Of a stretch of DNA of 64,000 nucleotides, positions 50,106 to 58,788 are shown piece by piece (within the stretch, counting starts at the first letter, position 1; every line of letters starts with the position of its first letter). The translations under genes were made by a program, and so were the position numbers. The notes under the pieces were generated by a model. The model did not search any database. It saw nothing but the letters and a program-made list of their open reading frames with translations, and had not been told where the DNA came from. Origin of the DNA: Nakamurella alba. GTDB taxonomy: Bacteria; Actinomycetota; Actinomycetes; Mycobacteriales; Nakamurellaceae. The stretch spans positions 310,001-374,000 of the forward strand of contig NZ_WLYK01000006.1 in NCBI RefSeq assembly GCF_009707545.1, read 5' to 3'.

Positions 50106-51907
50106 CCACCACCTCCACCCCGTCTGCCGCATCGCCGGCCGCACCGCCACGGGACCTCCATCCGGGCGAGGTGCCGACGATGACGCACCGCCAGATCCTG
50201 GAGTCGATGTCCGGCCTGCTGCTGGGCATGTTCGTGGCGATGCTGTCGTCGACCATCGTCACCAATGCCCTGCCGACCATCATCGGCGACCTGCACGGCA
50301 CCGAGTCCGGCTACACCTGGGTGGTGGTCGCCACGCTGCTGGCGCTGACCGCGACCACCCCGATCTGGGGCAAGCTCTCCGATCTGTTCGACCCGAAGCT
50401 GCTGGTCCAGCTGTCCCTGGTGATCTACGTGGCCGGATCGGTCATCGCCGGGTTGAGCCAGAGCATCGCCATGCTGATCGTCGCCCGGGCCATCCAGGGC
50501 ATCGGCGCCGGCGGTCTGATGGCCCTGGTCCAGGTGATCCTGGCCCGGATGATCCCGCCGCGTGAGCGCGGCCGGTACTCCGGCTACCTGGGCGCCGTCT
50601 TCGCGGTCGCCACCGTCCTCGGGCCGCTGGTCGGCGGTCTGATCGTGGACGCCGACTGGCTCGGCTGGCGCTGGTGCTTCTACGTCGGCGTGCCGTTCGC
50701 GGCCGCGGCGCTGATCGTGCTGCAGCGCACGCTGAAGCTGCCGTCGCTGAAGCGTGAGGCGAAGATCGACTACCTGGGCGCCACCCTGATCGTCGGCGGC
50801 ATCTCGCTGCTGCTGATCTGGGTGTCCCTGGCCGGTACCAACTTCGCCTGGCTGTCCGTGGCGAGCGCGGTCATGGTGCTGGGCGGCCTGGTGCTGCTGG
50901 GTCTCGCGGTCGTGGTCGAGTCCCGCGCCGCGGAGCCGATCATCCCGCTGTCCCTGTTCAGGTCCCGGACCGTCACCCTCGCCAGCATCGCCGGCATCTT
51001 CGTCGGTTCCTCGCTGTTCGGCGTCACCGTGTTCCTCAGCCAGTACTTCCAGACCTCGCGCGGCGACAGCCCGACGGTGTCCGGGCTGGCCACCATCCCG
51101 ATGGTGCTCGGCATGTTCCTGTCCTCGCTGATCACCGGCCGGATCATCACCGCGACCGGGCGCTGGAAGCGGTTCCTCGTCGGCGGCGGCATCACGCTGG
51201 TGCTGGGTCTGGCCGTGCTGTCCACCCTGCGCGCGGACACCGCGTACTGGGTGCTCGCGGTCGGCATGGCGCTGGCCGGCGCCGGCATGGGCGCCACCAT
51301 GCAGAACCTGGTGCTGGCAGTGCAGAACAGCGTCTCCATGCGCGACATGGGCAGCGCGTCCTCGACCGTCGCCTTCCTGCGGTCCCTCGGCGGCGCGATC
51401 GGTGTCAGCGCCCTCGGCGCCGTGCTCGGCACCCAGGTCAGCCGGCACGTCACCGGCGGGCTGGCCGACCTCGGGATCCCGGCCGGCAGCGGCAGCGCCG
51501 ACCTGGCCGACATCGGCTCGCTGCCGGAGCCCGTCGCCGGCCTGGTGCGCGACGGTTACGGCATCGGGACCGCCTGGACCTTCGGCATCGCCGCGGCCAC
51601 CGCCCTGATCGGCGCCGTGCTGATGATGTTCATCAAGGAGGTGCCGCTGCGCACCAGCAACAGCGAGCCCGGTGATCCCACGACGGTCGACCAGGCCGCT
51701 GCGACGGTCGTCCTCGAGAGGCCGGCCACGCCGGACGTCAGCGACGGCTCCTCGGATGTCACCGACGGGGCCACGGACCGGAACCCGGTCGGCGTGACGG
51801 TGCCGGCGCAGGGCTCCCGCGCCCGACGGCACCCGGCCCGCCACCTGGCCGCCCGCGGCGCGCGTCGGGCGAGCCTCCGCAAGGACGGCGTGTCCACCCG
51901 CAGCTGA
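50102..51907 (+). CDS. MFS drug efflux transporter, DHA2 (EmrB/QacA) family
   Basis: A 601-residue, 14-helix major facilitator. SSTIVTNALPTIIGDLHGTESGYTWVVVATLLALTATTPIWGKLSDLFDPK is the TM1-loop region with the A-loop G-lsD--G motif, and GAVFAVATVLGPLVGGLIVDADWLGWRWCFYVGVP is the drug-proton antiporter motif C (G---GP--GG). The C-terminal 90 residues are a hydrophilic tail rich in Asp/Ser then Arg, longer than usual. It exports hydrophobic toxins or metabolites. GTG at 50102 overlaps the marR stop, and a hairpin terminator follows. Confidence 0.94.
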   Translation: MTTTSTPSAASPAAPPRDLHPGEVPTMTHRQILESMSGLLLGMFVAMLSSTIVTNALPTIIGDLHGTESGYTWVVVATLLALTATTPIWGKLSDLFDPKLLVQLSLVIYVAGSVIAGLSQSIAMLIVARAIQGIGAGGLMALVQVILARMIPPRERGRYSGYLGAVFAVATVLGPLVGGLIVDADWLGWRWCFYVGVPFAAAALIVLQRTLKLPSLKREAKIDYLGATLIVGGISLLLIWVSLAGTNFAWLSVASAVMVLGGLVLLGLAVVVESRAAEPIIPLSLFRSRTVTLASIAGIFVGSSLFGVTVFLSQYFQTSRGDSPTVSGLATIPMVLGMFLSSLITGRIITATGRWKRFLVGGGITLVLGLAVLSTLRADTAYWVLAVGMALAGAGMGATMQNLVLAVQNSVSMRDMGSASSTVAFLRSLGGAIGVSALGAVLGTQVSRHVTGGLADLGIPAGSGSADLADIGSLPEPVAGLVRDGYGIGTAWTFGIAAATALIGAVLMMFIKEVPLRTSNSEPGDPTTVDQAAATVVLERPATPDVSDGSSDVTDGATDRNPVGVTVPAQGSRARRHPARHLAARGARRASLRKDGVSTRS

Positions 51908-51964
51908 ACCGGCCGTCGCCGATCAACAGCAGGACGAGCTGCGCCACACCACCCACCTGCACGA

Positions 51965-51998
51965 ACGCCGGCGCCACCCATCCAGGTGGCGCCGGCGT
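51965..51998 (+). terminator. Strong hairpin terminator after MFS gene
   Basis: ACGCCGGCGCCACC (51965-51978) and GGTGGCGCCGGCGT (51985-51998) pair perfectly over 14 bp with a 6-nt loop, 57 bp past the MFS stop. There is no T tract. Confidence 0.8.
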
Positions 51999-52102
51999 CG
52001 TCGTTCCGGGCGGCGGGCCCGATCTCGCCGGGAGGGCCGGTGAGACGGCCGGAGACCTCCGGGGAGCCGGTCGCCCGCGGTGGGCTCCCGCAGAATGGGG
52101 AC

Positions 52103-52450
52103 ATGGCAGTCACGATGTCCGACGCACAGTTCGAGGAGCTGGTCTCCGAGGCGCTCGACCTCATCCCGGAGCAGTTCCTGAAGGCGATGGACAACGTCGT
52201 GGTGCTGGTCGAGGGCCGGCACCCGACCCGTCATCTCTACGGGCTGTACCACGGGGTCGCGCTGACCTCGCGGAACTCGCACTACAGCTGGAACCTGCCG
52301 GACACCATCACCATCTACCGGGAGCCGATCCTGGCACACGCCGCGGATGCCGACGCGGCGCGGGAGCAGGTGGTGACGACGGTGATCCACGAGGTCGCCC
52401 ACCACTTCGGGATCGACGACGACCGGCTGGACGAGCTCGGCTGGGCCTGA
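52103..52450 (+). CDS. Minimal zinc metallopeptidase-family protein
   Basis: A 115-residue protein of the small actinobacterial zincin-like family. HEVAHHFGIDDDRLDELGW carries the HExxH motif (H96, E97, H100) plus the downstream glutamate of the third ligand region. FEELVSEALDLIPEQFLKAMDNVVVLVE and LYGLYHGVALTSRNSHYSWNLPDTITIYREPI are the family's first half. The domain is soluble and cytosolic. Peptidase activity is inferred from the zinc site; substrates are unknown. ATG at 52103 follows a GGGG; an internal ATG at 52115 is an alternative start. Confidence 0.92.
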   Translation: MAVTMSDAQFEELVSEALDLIPEQFLKAMDNVVVLVEGRHPTRHLYGLYHGVALTSRNSHYSWNLPDTITIYREPILAHAADADAAREQVVTTVIHEVAHHFGIDDDRLDELGWA

Positions 52451-52546
52451 GCCGATCCGGCCGGCTCGACCACGACGGTCCGAGCCCGATCTGCGGAGCC
52501 CGATCTCTTGCCGGTTCTGCGCTGCCGCAGCCATGCCCGGGCAGAG

Positions 52547-52981
52547 TCAGGCGTCTGCCAGTTGTTCCAACACCTTTCGGAACGTGGCGTAGCGGCGATC
52601 GCCGACCCGCTCCCGCCAGGCCTGTTCCACCATGTCCATCCGTGCGGTCACGGCCACCACGTTCTCCTCGCCGAGCGGCGTCCGCCGGACGATGCGCACC
52701 CGGGCGTCGACCGGTCCGGGTTCGCTGGTCAGGTGCCCGGAGGCGACGAGTTGAGCGACGAACTGACCGCACCCCTGTTTCGTCATGCCGACCCGCTCCG
52801 CCAGCTCGGTCACACTGATCCCGCCGGCGGGCACCGAGGAGATGACGCGGAAGTGCGACTGGCGCAGACCGCCCCACTCGACCGGGTCGAAGGCATCCCG
52901 CACGCCCTGCAGCAGTCCGCCCAGCAGGACGGCCACATGTCGTTCACCCTCGGGGATGTCGCTGCTCTTGACGGGAACCAT
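52547..52981 (-). CDS. MarR-family transcriptional regulator
   Basis: A 144-residue MarR-type protein. HFRVISSVPAGGISVTELAERVGMTKQGCGQFVAQLVASGHLTSEPGPVDARVRIVRRTPLGEE contains the winged helix and wing (VDAR-R). It is divergent from the phosphotransferase-like gene at 53037, with two similar palindromic sites in the 55-bp gap, so shared negative control of both genes is likely. ATG at 52981 directly abuts the first site. Confidence 0.9.
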   Translation of the reverse strand: MVPVKSSDIPEGERHVAVLLGGLLQGVRDAFDPVEWGGLRQSHFRVISSVPAGGISVTELAERVGMTKQGCGQFVAQLVASGHLTSEPGPVDARVRIVRRTPLGEENVVAVTARMDMVEQAWRERVGDRRYATFRKVLEQLADA

Positions 52982-53020
52982 AAAGTCACTTTACCGTCGA
53001 CGGAACAGTAAAGCGACTTT
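52982..53020. promoter_or_regulatory. Twin operator sites between marR and phosphotransferase-like genes
   Basis: AAAGTCACTTT (52982-52992) and AAAGCGACTTT (53010-53020) are near-identical 11-bp palindromes with centres 28 bp apart. Flanking bases extend the relationship, so AAAGTCACTTTAC and GTAAAGCGACTTT are also inverted copies at 12 of 13 positions. The spacing places two MarR dimers almost three helical turns apart. Confidence 0.8.
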
Positions 53021-53036
53021 CAGATCGGAGTCCGCG

Positions 53037-54155
53037 ATGCACGACCGACAGGCACTCGGCCCGGCCGATGTCGACGACGTCACCCTGACCGGGATGGTCG
53101 CCGACCTGCTCGGTCACGACCCGGCTGCGGTGCGCCTGATCTGTTCCACGGCCACCCCCGTCGACTACGACATCCCGGCCATCAGCACGGTGAGCCGGCA
53201 CTGGGTGCACGGGGAGGCGGAGACGCCCGGCGGTCGGCAGCCGTACCGATTGTTCGTCAAGCACATCCAGGCCTGGCACCACTCGCCGTTCTTCGCCTTC
53301 GTCCCGGAGGAGGCCAGGGAGTTCGCCAAGGCGAAGTTCCCGTGGCGGATCGAGCCCGCCGTCTACCGGTCGGACCTTCCGTCGGTGCTGCCGCCCGGCC
53401 TCGGGGCACCTCGCGCACTGGGTGTGTTCGACCTGGAACCGGACGCCGCGGCGGTGTGGTTGGAGGCGGTGCAGCACCCGCCCGTGGACTGGACCCTGGA
53501 GCGCTACGAGCGGGCGGCGTACCTGCTCGGCCGGTTCGCCGCCCGGCCGGAGATCGTCGCGCGCACCGGGCTCGCCGGGTTCGAGTGGACCGTCTTCGAC
53601 TACCTGTACGGGCGGGTCGCCGCGCAGGTGGTGCCCGAGGTGCTCGGCGAAGAGGCCTGGCAGCGGGACGAGGTGCGGGAGCACTTCGACCCCGAGCTGC
53701 GAGAGCGACTGCAGCAGGCGGCGGGTCGGCTGGAAGCGATCACCGGCGAACTGGTCCGGGTGCCGAAGTTCGCCTCGCACGGCGACGCCTGCCCCAACAA
53801 CCTGCTGCCCGGAACGGACCCCGACTCGTTCACCCTGATCGACTTCGGGTTCTTCCTGGACCAGCCGGTGGGGTTCGACCTCGGTCAGCTGATCGCCGGC
53901 AACACCCAGCTCGGGCTCGGCCCGTGGGACCGATTGGGCGAGCTCGACGAGCGTTGTCTGACCGCCTATCTCGCCGGCACGGCCGAGGAGGGCGTCACGC
54001 TGGACCCCGCACTCGTCCGCCGTGCACACGCGCTGCAGCTGCTGCTCTTCGCCGGGATCTCCAGCCTGCCAGAGCCGGGAATGACGCCGGCGCAGTCGGC
54101 CGCCCGCGCGGCACTTGCCCGGCACAGCCTGGACCTGCTGGACGCCACCTCCTGA
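53037..54155 (+). CDS. Aminoglycoside phosphotransferase/choline kinase-like protein
   Basis: A 372-residue APH-fold protein. The catalytic loop is ASHGDACPNNLLPG (HGD-xxxxN) and the metal-binding DFG-like motif is LIDFGFFLDQPVGFDLG. The N-terminal lobe has YRLFVKHIQ with the ATP-contacting lysine. Such kinases modify antibiotics or metabolites such as choline or methylthioribose; many are of unknown use. ATG at 53037 follows CGGAG. Its divergence from a MarR regulator with twin operators suggests control by a toxic or aromatic compound. The resistance substrate cannot be stated. Confidence 0.82.
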   Translation: MHDRQALGPADVDDVTLTGMVADLLGHDPAAVRLICSTATPVDYDIPAISTVSRHWVHGEAETPGGRQPYRLFVKHIQAWHHSPFFAFVPEEAREFAKAKFPWRIEPAVYRSDLPSVLPPGLGAPRALGVFDLEPDAAAVWLEAVQHPPVDWTLERYERAAYLLGRFAARPEIVARTGLAGFEWTVFDYLYGRVAAQVVPEVLGEEAWQRDEVREHFDPELRERLQQAAGRLEAITGELVRVPKFASHGDACPNNLLPGTDPDSFTLIDFGFFLDQPVGFDLGQLIAGNTQLGLGPWDRLGELDERCLTAYLAGTAEEGVTLDPALVRRAHALQLLLFAGISSLPEPGMTPAQSAARAALARHSLDLLDATS

Positions 54156-54163
54156 GACGCCGG

Positions 54164-54811
54164 TCAGGCCACGCCGGCAGGCCGGAACTGGATGCTCACC
54201 CGCGGTCCGACAGGCTTGGCCGTCTTCGGTATTGCGTGGTCCCAGGTGCGTTGGCAACTGCCGCCCATCACGACCAGATCGCCGTGGCCCACCGGCAGTC
54301 GCAGCCCCGGCCGGCCCGGCGCGCGCCCGGTCTCCGGCCGCTCCCGCAGTGCCAGCACCCGGTCGGAGCCGACCGACAGGATCGCCACCATCGTGTCGGC
54401 GGAGTTGCCGCGGCCGATCCGGTCGCCGTGCCAGGCGACGCTGTCCCGACCGTCCCGGTACAGGCACAGCCCGGCGGTGACGAACGGCTCGCCGAGCTCG
54501 GCGGCGTAGTGCTCGTTGAGCAGATCGAGGGCCTGCTGCAGCACCGGGTGCGGCAGGGCGGAGCGCTCCGAGTACCAGCACAGCAACCGGGGCACGTCGA
54601 CGTCCCGGTCGTACATCTGCCGCCGTTCGGCCCGCCACGGGACGTCGCGCAGCAAGGTGTCGAGGACCTCGTCCGACCCGGCCAGCCAGCCGCGGCACTC
54701 GTCCACCCAGGCCCCAAGACTCAGCTCGTGCCGGACCACCCGGCCGGTGAGCGGGGCCAGCGAGAGCTCGTCGTCGAGGTCGAACATCGACGGCTGGTAC
54801 GCAGCGGTCAT
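54164..54811 (-). CDS. AlkB-like 2-oxoglutarate/Fe(II) dioxygenase
   Basis: A 215-residue protein with the AlkB fold. The iron ligands are HxD in AWHGDR and the distal His in RTWDHAIPKT, and the 2-oxoglutarate arginines are in RVSIQFR. LCWYSERSALPHPVL and GLCLYRDGRDSVAWHGDRIGRGN are typical of the group that repairs alkylated nucleic-acid bases. ATG at 54811 is the start. It converges on the phosphotransferase-like gene with an 8-bp gap. Confidence 0.92.
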   Translation of the reverse strand: MTAAYQPSMFDLDDELSLAPLTGRVVRHELSLGAWVDECRGWLAGSDEVLDTLLRDVPWRAERRQMYDRDVDVPRLLCWYSERSALPHPVLQQALDLLNEHYAAELGEPFVTAGLCLYRDGRDSVAWHGDRIGRGNSADTMVAILSVGSDRVLALRERPETGRAPGRPGLRLPVGHGDLVVMGGSCQRTWDHAIPKTAKPVGPRVSIQFRPAGVA

Positions 54812-54848
54812 GCTGCGACCCTACGCCGATTCGAACGCCTGTGCGAAT

Positions 54849-55256
54849 CTACTCGGCGGCGCGCATCCGGTTGTTCCGCGGCTGGTGCGTGAGCTCGGCC
54901 AGCCCGAGTTCCTCCAGCAGCGGCGGCAGGTACATGCCGAAACGGCCGCGGTAGCCGTTGCGCAGCCCGTACCACCCGCCCACCGGGTTGTCGGCCGATC
55001 GCCCCCACGCCTCGACGGTGCCGTCCGCGGCCGGCTTCTTCTCGTCCGCCGCGCCCAGGTCCACCCAGTCCCCCTGGGCGATCAGCCAGGCGTGCAGGTC
55101 CTCCACCGCGGAGAGCCGGTACCGCAGGGTGGTGGTGCCGACCGTGCAGACCAGGGCCGGCGGATCCGCTGCCGGATCCCGGTACATCGCGTACGCCGAA
55201 CTGCCCGGGGCCGTGGTCAGCTGCCACGGGTCCTCGGCGGTACCGCTGCCGCTCAT
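54849..55256 (-). CDS. Conserved-looking actinobacterial protein of unknown function
   Basis: A 135-residue soluble protein, GTAEDPWQLTTAPGSSAYAMYRDP at the start, TLRYRLSAVEDLHAWLIAQGDWVDLGAADEKKP in the middle and NPVGGWYGLRNGYRGRFGMYLPPLLEELGLAELTHQPRNNRMRA at the end. The many Trp, Gly and Arg residues spaced along a compact chain suggest a conserved fold. I recall similar actinobacterial proteins without known function. It reads in the same direction as alkB and begins 38 bp upstream of it, so the two may share a promoter. Confidence 0.78.
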   Translation of the reverse strand: MSGSGTAEDPWQLTTAPGSSAYAMYRDPAADPPALVCTVGTTTLRYRLSAVEDLHAWLIAQGDWVDLGAADEKKPAADGTVEAWGRSADNPVGGWYGLRNGYRGRFGMYLPPLLEELGLAELTHQPRNNRMRAAE

Positions 55257-55373
55257 CCGCGTCCCTCGATCCCTTGTCGTCTCGCTGCTCCCGCGGCCTG
55301 CTCGGCCACTCCCTGCACCGGACCCGGCCGACACCGCACACAGCCGGCACGGCCTGTCCGACGACCAGTGTGG

Positions 55374-55391
55374 GCGTCGGCACCCCGACGC
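55374..55391. promoter_or_regulatory. Short dyad upstream of PfkB kinase
   Basis: GCGTCGG (55374-55380) and CCGACGC (55385-55391) are exact complements around CACC, 111 bp upstream of the kinase start. It may be a small hairpin or an operator. The remainder of the 245-bp gap shows nothing clear. Confidence 0.35.
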
Positions 55392-55501
55392 GCGCGACAC
55401 GGGCCCCGGAGCGCACCGAGGGGTCCACTGCGCACCCATCGGGCCCCCACTACGCTGGCGGGGCCCGCCCGGGCGGCAGTGCACGAGACGCCAGGAGAGA
55501 C

Positions 55502-56452
55502 ATGCCCACCATCGCCGTCGTCGGAGAGGTGGTGGCCGATGCCGTGCTGCCCGCGAACGGGATCGTCGACGGCGCCGCCCATCTCACGGTCCACCCGGGC
55601 GGCGGCCCGGCCAACACGGCGGTCGCGCTGTCCCGGCTCGGCACCACCGCCCGCTTCGCCGGGCGGCTGTCGGTGGGCGCGCTGGGCGCCCTCTGCCGGG
55701 CGAAGCTCGAGGAGTCCGGGGTCGACCTGTCCGCCTCCGAGGCGGCCACCGAGCCGGCCACCCTGGCGATCGCCCGGCTCGACGACGGCGGCGCGGCGAG
55801 CTACGAGTTCTACACCGCCGGCACCGCCGACTGGGCCTGGACCGATGCCTCGCTGGCCCCACTGATCGACGGGCCGTTCGGCGACGGACCGGCCCCGGTC
55901 GCCATCCACACCGGCACGCTGGCACTGGCCCTGCAGCCCTCCGGGATGGTCATCGAGCGGCTGCTGCAGCGGGCCCGGGAGAGGATGACGGTCTCCGTCG
56001 ACCCGAACCTGCGCACTCTCCTGGTACCGGTCGAGACCTACCGCGCCGTCATCGACCGCTGGGCATCGCTCGCCGACATCGTCCGGCTCTCCGAGGACGA
56101 CCTGGAGCAACTGTGGCCGGGCTGGACCCCGGAGCAGGCGGCCGTGCACCTGCACCAGCAGGGGGTGCCGCTCGCGGTGATCAGCCTCGGCGCGGCCGGC
56201 GCCTTCGCCTCGTTGCGTGGCGAGACGGTCCGGGTGCCGATCGCCCCGACGACGCTGGTCGACACCGTCGGCGCCGGCGACTCCTTCCACGGCGGCCTGC
56301 TGCACCACCTCGCCGGGGCCGGGCTGCTCGGCGGCCGGCTGGGCGAGCTGACCATCGAGAGCCTGCACGAGGCACTGACCTTCGCCTCCCGTGTCTCGGC
56401 GATCACCTGTTCCCGGGCCGGCGCGAACCCGCCCTGGGCGAACGAGCTCTGA
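55502..56452 (+). CDS. PfkB-family carbohydrate kinase
   Basis: A 316-residue ribokinase-fold enzyme. The first PfkB signature region is HPGGGPANTAVALSRLGTTARFAGRLS, and the second, VDTVGAGDSFHGGLLHHL, carries the catalytic Asp in GAGD. SVDPNLRTLL and IVRLSEDDLEQL are the usual middle motifs. It phosphorylates a sugar or nucleoside; fructokinase-like length and motifs do not fix the substrate. ATG at 55502 follows AGGAG by 4 nt. It converges with the DUF1707 gene by 7 bp. Confidence 0.92.
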   Translation: MPTIAVVGEVVADAVLPANGIVDGAAHLTVHPGGGPANTAVALSRLGTTARFAGRLSVGALGALCRAKLEESGVDLSASEAATEPATLAIARLDDGGAASYEFYTAGTADWAWTDASLAPLIDGPFGDGPAPVAIHTGTLALALQPSGMVIERLLQRARERMTVSVDPNLRTLLVPVETYRAVIDRWASLADIVRLSEDDLEQLWPGWTPEQAAVHLHQQGVPLAVISLGAAGAFASLRGETVRVPIAPTTLVDTVGAGDSFHGGLLHHLAGAGLLGGRLGELTIESLHEALTFASRVSAITCSRAGANPPWANEL

Positions 56453-56459
56453 CTGCGGC

Positions 56460-57119
56460 TCAGCGGCGGCCGAACATGCCGCCGCGCGGGTAGCGGACGG
56501 AGATCCAGCCGCCCTTCTTGGTGCCGGTGAGCCGCAGGTCGAGCACCCCGCCGTCATCGGGCGTGAGCTTGTTCGTCAGGTGACCGCCGCGCATCGACAG
56601 CCCGTGCACGGCGAGCGAGGTGCCGTGCGGCACCACGAGTTCGGTCGATCCCCCGCTGTTGGAGCGGAACTCGACGACGACCGTGCGGGTGGACAGGTCG
56701 GCCTCGGTGAAGTCCAACTTGGTCGAGGCGCCGAGGCCGCCGATCACGATCCGGGCCGGCACCGTCCACCGGCCCTTGAACGTGCGGGACCCCCACCCCA
56801 GCAGCTCGAGCACCGAGTCCCGGTCACCGCCGCGCGCCGCCGCCGGGGCACCGGACCAGCCGGGCACCTGCCGCGGGGGTGGCGCGGTCGCCGTCCGGGC
56901 CTGCTGCACCGTGCGCCCGGCCACCTGCAGTCCTGGCAGGTCGAGCAGCAGCGCGTTGAGGTCGCCGCGGGTGCGGGCAGCCACCGCGGCGGCGCTGCGT
57001 TCGTTGAACTCCGGCAGGTCCAGCAGCCCCTGGCCGGTGGCCCGCTGCAGCAGGGAGATGACGTGCGCCCGCTCGTCGTCGGAGACCCGCAGGTCACGCG
57101 GGTCGATCGGGCCGGTCAT
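56460..57119 (-). CDS. DUF1707 protein with LiaF-like C-terminal domain
   Basis: A 219-residue protein. The N-terminal DUF1707 module is DPRDLRVSDDERAHVISLLQRATGQGLLDLPEFNERSAAAVAARTRGDLNALLLDLP. A Pro-rich linker follows, then a beta-rich domain (LELLGWGSRTFKGRWTVPARIVIGGLGASTKLDFTEADL, then VVPHGTSLAVHGLSM) resembling the C-terminal part of LiaF/cell-wall-active-antibiotic response proteins. No transmembrane segment is seen, unlike many relatives. Role unknown, possibly envelope-stress related. The ATG at 57119 is standard. Confidence 0.87.
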   Translation of the reverse strand: MTGPIDPRDLRVSDDERAHVISLLQRATGQGLLDLPEFNERSAAAVAARTRGDLNALLLDLPGLQVAGRTVQQARTATAPPPRQVPGWSGAPAAARGGDRDSVLELLGWGSRTFKGRWTVPARIVIGGLGASTKLDFTEADLSTRTVVVEFRSNSGGSTELVVPHGTSLAVHGLSMRGGHLTNKLTPDDGGVLDLRLTGTKKGGWISVRYPRGGMFGRR

Positions 57120-57144
57120 GCGGCCCACGGTACCCGCCGGCCGG

Positions 57145-57822
57145 TCAGTCCCGGCGGGCCCCGGGCACCACCTCGGCGGTCGGGTCACCGGTGCCGTCGG
57201 CCTGCAGCTCGGGCATGCCGATCTCCTGGCCGTCCCAGTCGACACACACCCAGCCCCCCGCCGGATCCGGCTCCAGCCGGACGATCCCGGTGTTGGGCAG
57301 CGGGTGGTCGCCGCCGAACCGCGGGTCGATGTTGGTGGACCGGACCCCGGCCCAGACGCGGATGATCGCGCCATGGGCGACGACGGCCACATCGTCGCCG
57401 AGTTCCAACGCCGCCGCGAGGCCCGCGTCGAACCGCTCGAACATCGCGTGCCCGGTCTCGCCCGTCGGCCCGGGGGTGGCGGCGTCGAGGTCGCCCTCCA
57501 TCCAGCTGCCCAGGGTGCGCAGGTACTCGCGGACCAGGTCGTGATCGCCCGTCATCTCCCAGTCACCGGCCGCGACCTCCTGCAGACCGTCGACCACCTG
57601 CACCGGCAGTCCGCGTCCGGCCGCGAGCGGCGCGGCGGTCTGCTGCGCCCGGCGCGCCGGGGAGGAGACCACCGCGGCGAGCGGGACACCGGCCAGCCGT
57701 CCCGGCACGGCGTCCGCCTGTTCCAGGCCCAGGTCGGTGAGACCCGGTCCCGGCAGGGCGGTGTCGAGCAGGCCGAGCACGTTCGACGGGGTCTGGCCGT
57801 GCCGGATCAGGATGAGGGTCAT
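57145..57822 (-). CDS. Histidine phosphatase (phosphoglycerate mutase-like)
   Basis: A 225-residue protein of the histidine phosphatase superfamily. The catalytic LIRHGQTPSN is at the N-terminus, VVSSPARRAQQTAAPLA supplies the second arginine, the acid region is LQEVAAGDWE, and VAVVAHGAIIRVW has the second His. It hydrolyses a phosphate monoester; whether mutase or phosphatase is not decidable, though the length and absence of the mutase insertion favour phosphatase. ATG at 57822 overlaps the pheA stop by 4 bp. Confidence 0.93.
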   Translation of the reverse strand: MTLILIRHGQTPSNVLGLLDTALPGPGLTDLGLEQADAVPGRLAGVPLAAVVSSPARRAQQTAAPLAAGRGLPVQVVDGLQEVAAGDWEMTGDHDLVREYLRTLGSWMEGDLDAATPGPTGETGHAMFERFDAGLAAALELGDDVAVVAHGAIIRVWAGVRSTNIDPRFGGDHPLPNTGIVRLEPDPAGGWVCVDWDGQEIGMPELQADGTGDPTAEVVPGARRD

Positions 57823-58757
57823 GCCGGATACTCTCCCAGTAGGTCGGAGACCTGTTGCGCCGCCGCCTCGTACGAGGCGGACGACGCGAAATCGGGCACC
57901 GGGACGTTGGTCCCGAGCGCGCGCGGATAGGAACCGAGCCAGCGCAGCAGCGCGGACCGGCGGATCAGGGCGGCCACCATCTCCCGCACCGACGGCACCG
58001 CGAGATGACTGTCGACGTCCACCAGGAAGACGTACTCGCCCATCCGGTACCGGGTCGGCCTGGACTCCAGCCGCACCATGTTGACGCCCCGGCCCGTGAT
58101 CTCGGTGAGCACGTCGAGCAGCGCCCCCGGGCGGTTCTCGACGGACAGCACGAAGGACGACCGGTCGTTGCCCGTCGGTGGCGGCGGTGGCCCGGGACGT
58201 TGCAGCGCAACGAATCTGGTCACGGCATCGCGCTCCAGACCGATGTCCCGGGCGAGCGCGACCAACCCGTACCGGGCGCCGGCCACCGGGGCCGCGGCCG
58301 CGGCGTCCAGCCGGCCCGCGGCCACCTCGGCCGCCGCCTCGGCGGTGGACAGCGTGGTGACGATCTCGGCATGCGGCAGGCCGGTGGCCAGCCAGTCCCG
58401 GACCTGGGCGTGCCCGTGCGGGTGCGACCCGACGGTGCGCACCTGCGACAGTTCCGTCCCCGGCCGTACGAGCAGGTCGAAGGTCACCGGGACGAACGCC
58501 TCGCCGACGATGACCAGCGGCTCGCCGTGGATCAGCTCGTCGTGGGTGAGCGGGACGCTGCCCTCCACTGAGTTCTCCAGCGGCACGATCGCGGCGTCCA
58601 CCCGCCCCTCCCGCAGGGCGGTGAGAGCGGCCGACACCCCGGCGCAGGGAACGAGTTCCGCAGGGCCGGCGTCCCGCGAGAGCAGATCCCGGGCGGCCTG
58701 TTCGGTGAACGTCCCCTCGGGTCCGAGGTAGGCCCAGTGCGCGGTCACACCGGTCAC
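57819..58757 (-). CDS. pheA: Prephenate dehydratase
   Basis: A 312-residue monofunctional enzyme. AYLGPEGTFTEQAARDLL opens the catalytic domain, VPLENSVEGSVPLTHDEL is a signature block, and VTRFVALQRPG ends it (the T-R-F motif). The ACT domain follows: SSFVLSVENRPGALLDVLTEITGRGVNMVRLESRPTRYRMGEYVFLVDVDSH, including ESRPTR for phenylalanine binding. It converts prephenate to phenylpyruvate with feedback control by phenylalanine. Start GTG at 58757 or 58748. It is coupled to the histidine phosphatase gene. Confidence 0.96.
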   Translation of the reverse strand: MTGVTAHWAYLGPEGTFTEQAARDLLSRDAGPAELVPCAGVSAALTALREGRVDAAIVPLENSVEGSVPLTHDELIHGEPLVIVGEAFVPVTFDLLVRPGTELSQVRTVGSHPHGHAQVRDWLATGLPHAEIVTTLSTAEAAAEVAAGRLDAAAAAPVAGARYGLVALARDIGLERDAVTRFVALQRPGPPPPPTGNDRSSFVLSVENRPGALLDVLTEITGRGVNMVRLESRPTRYRMGEYVFLVDVDSHLAVPSVREMVAALIRRSALLRWLGSYPRALGTNVPVPDFASSASYEAAAQQVSDLLGEYPA

Positions 58758-58788
58758 CCTAGCCGGGCACCGGCCGCCGCCCGACGGG

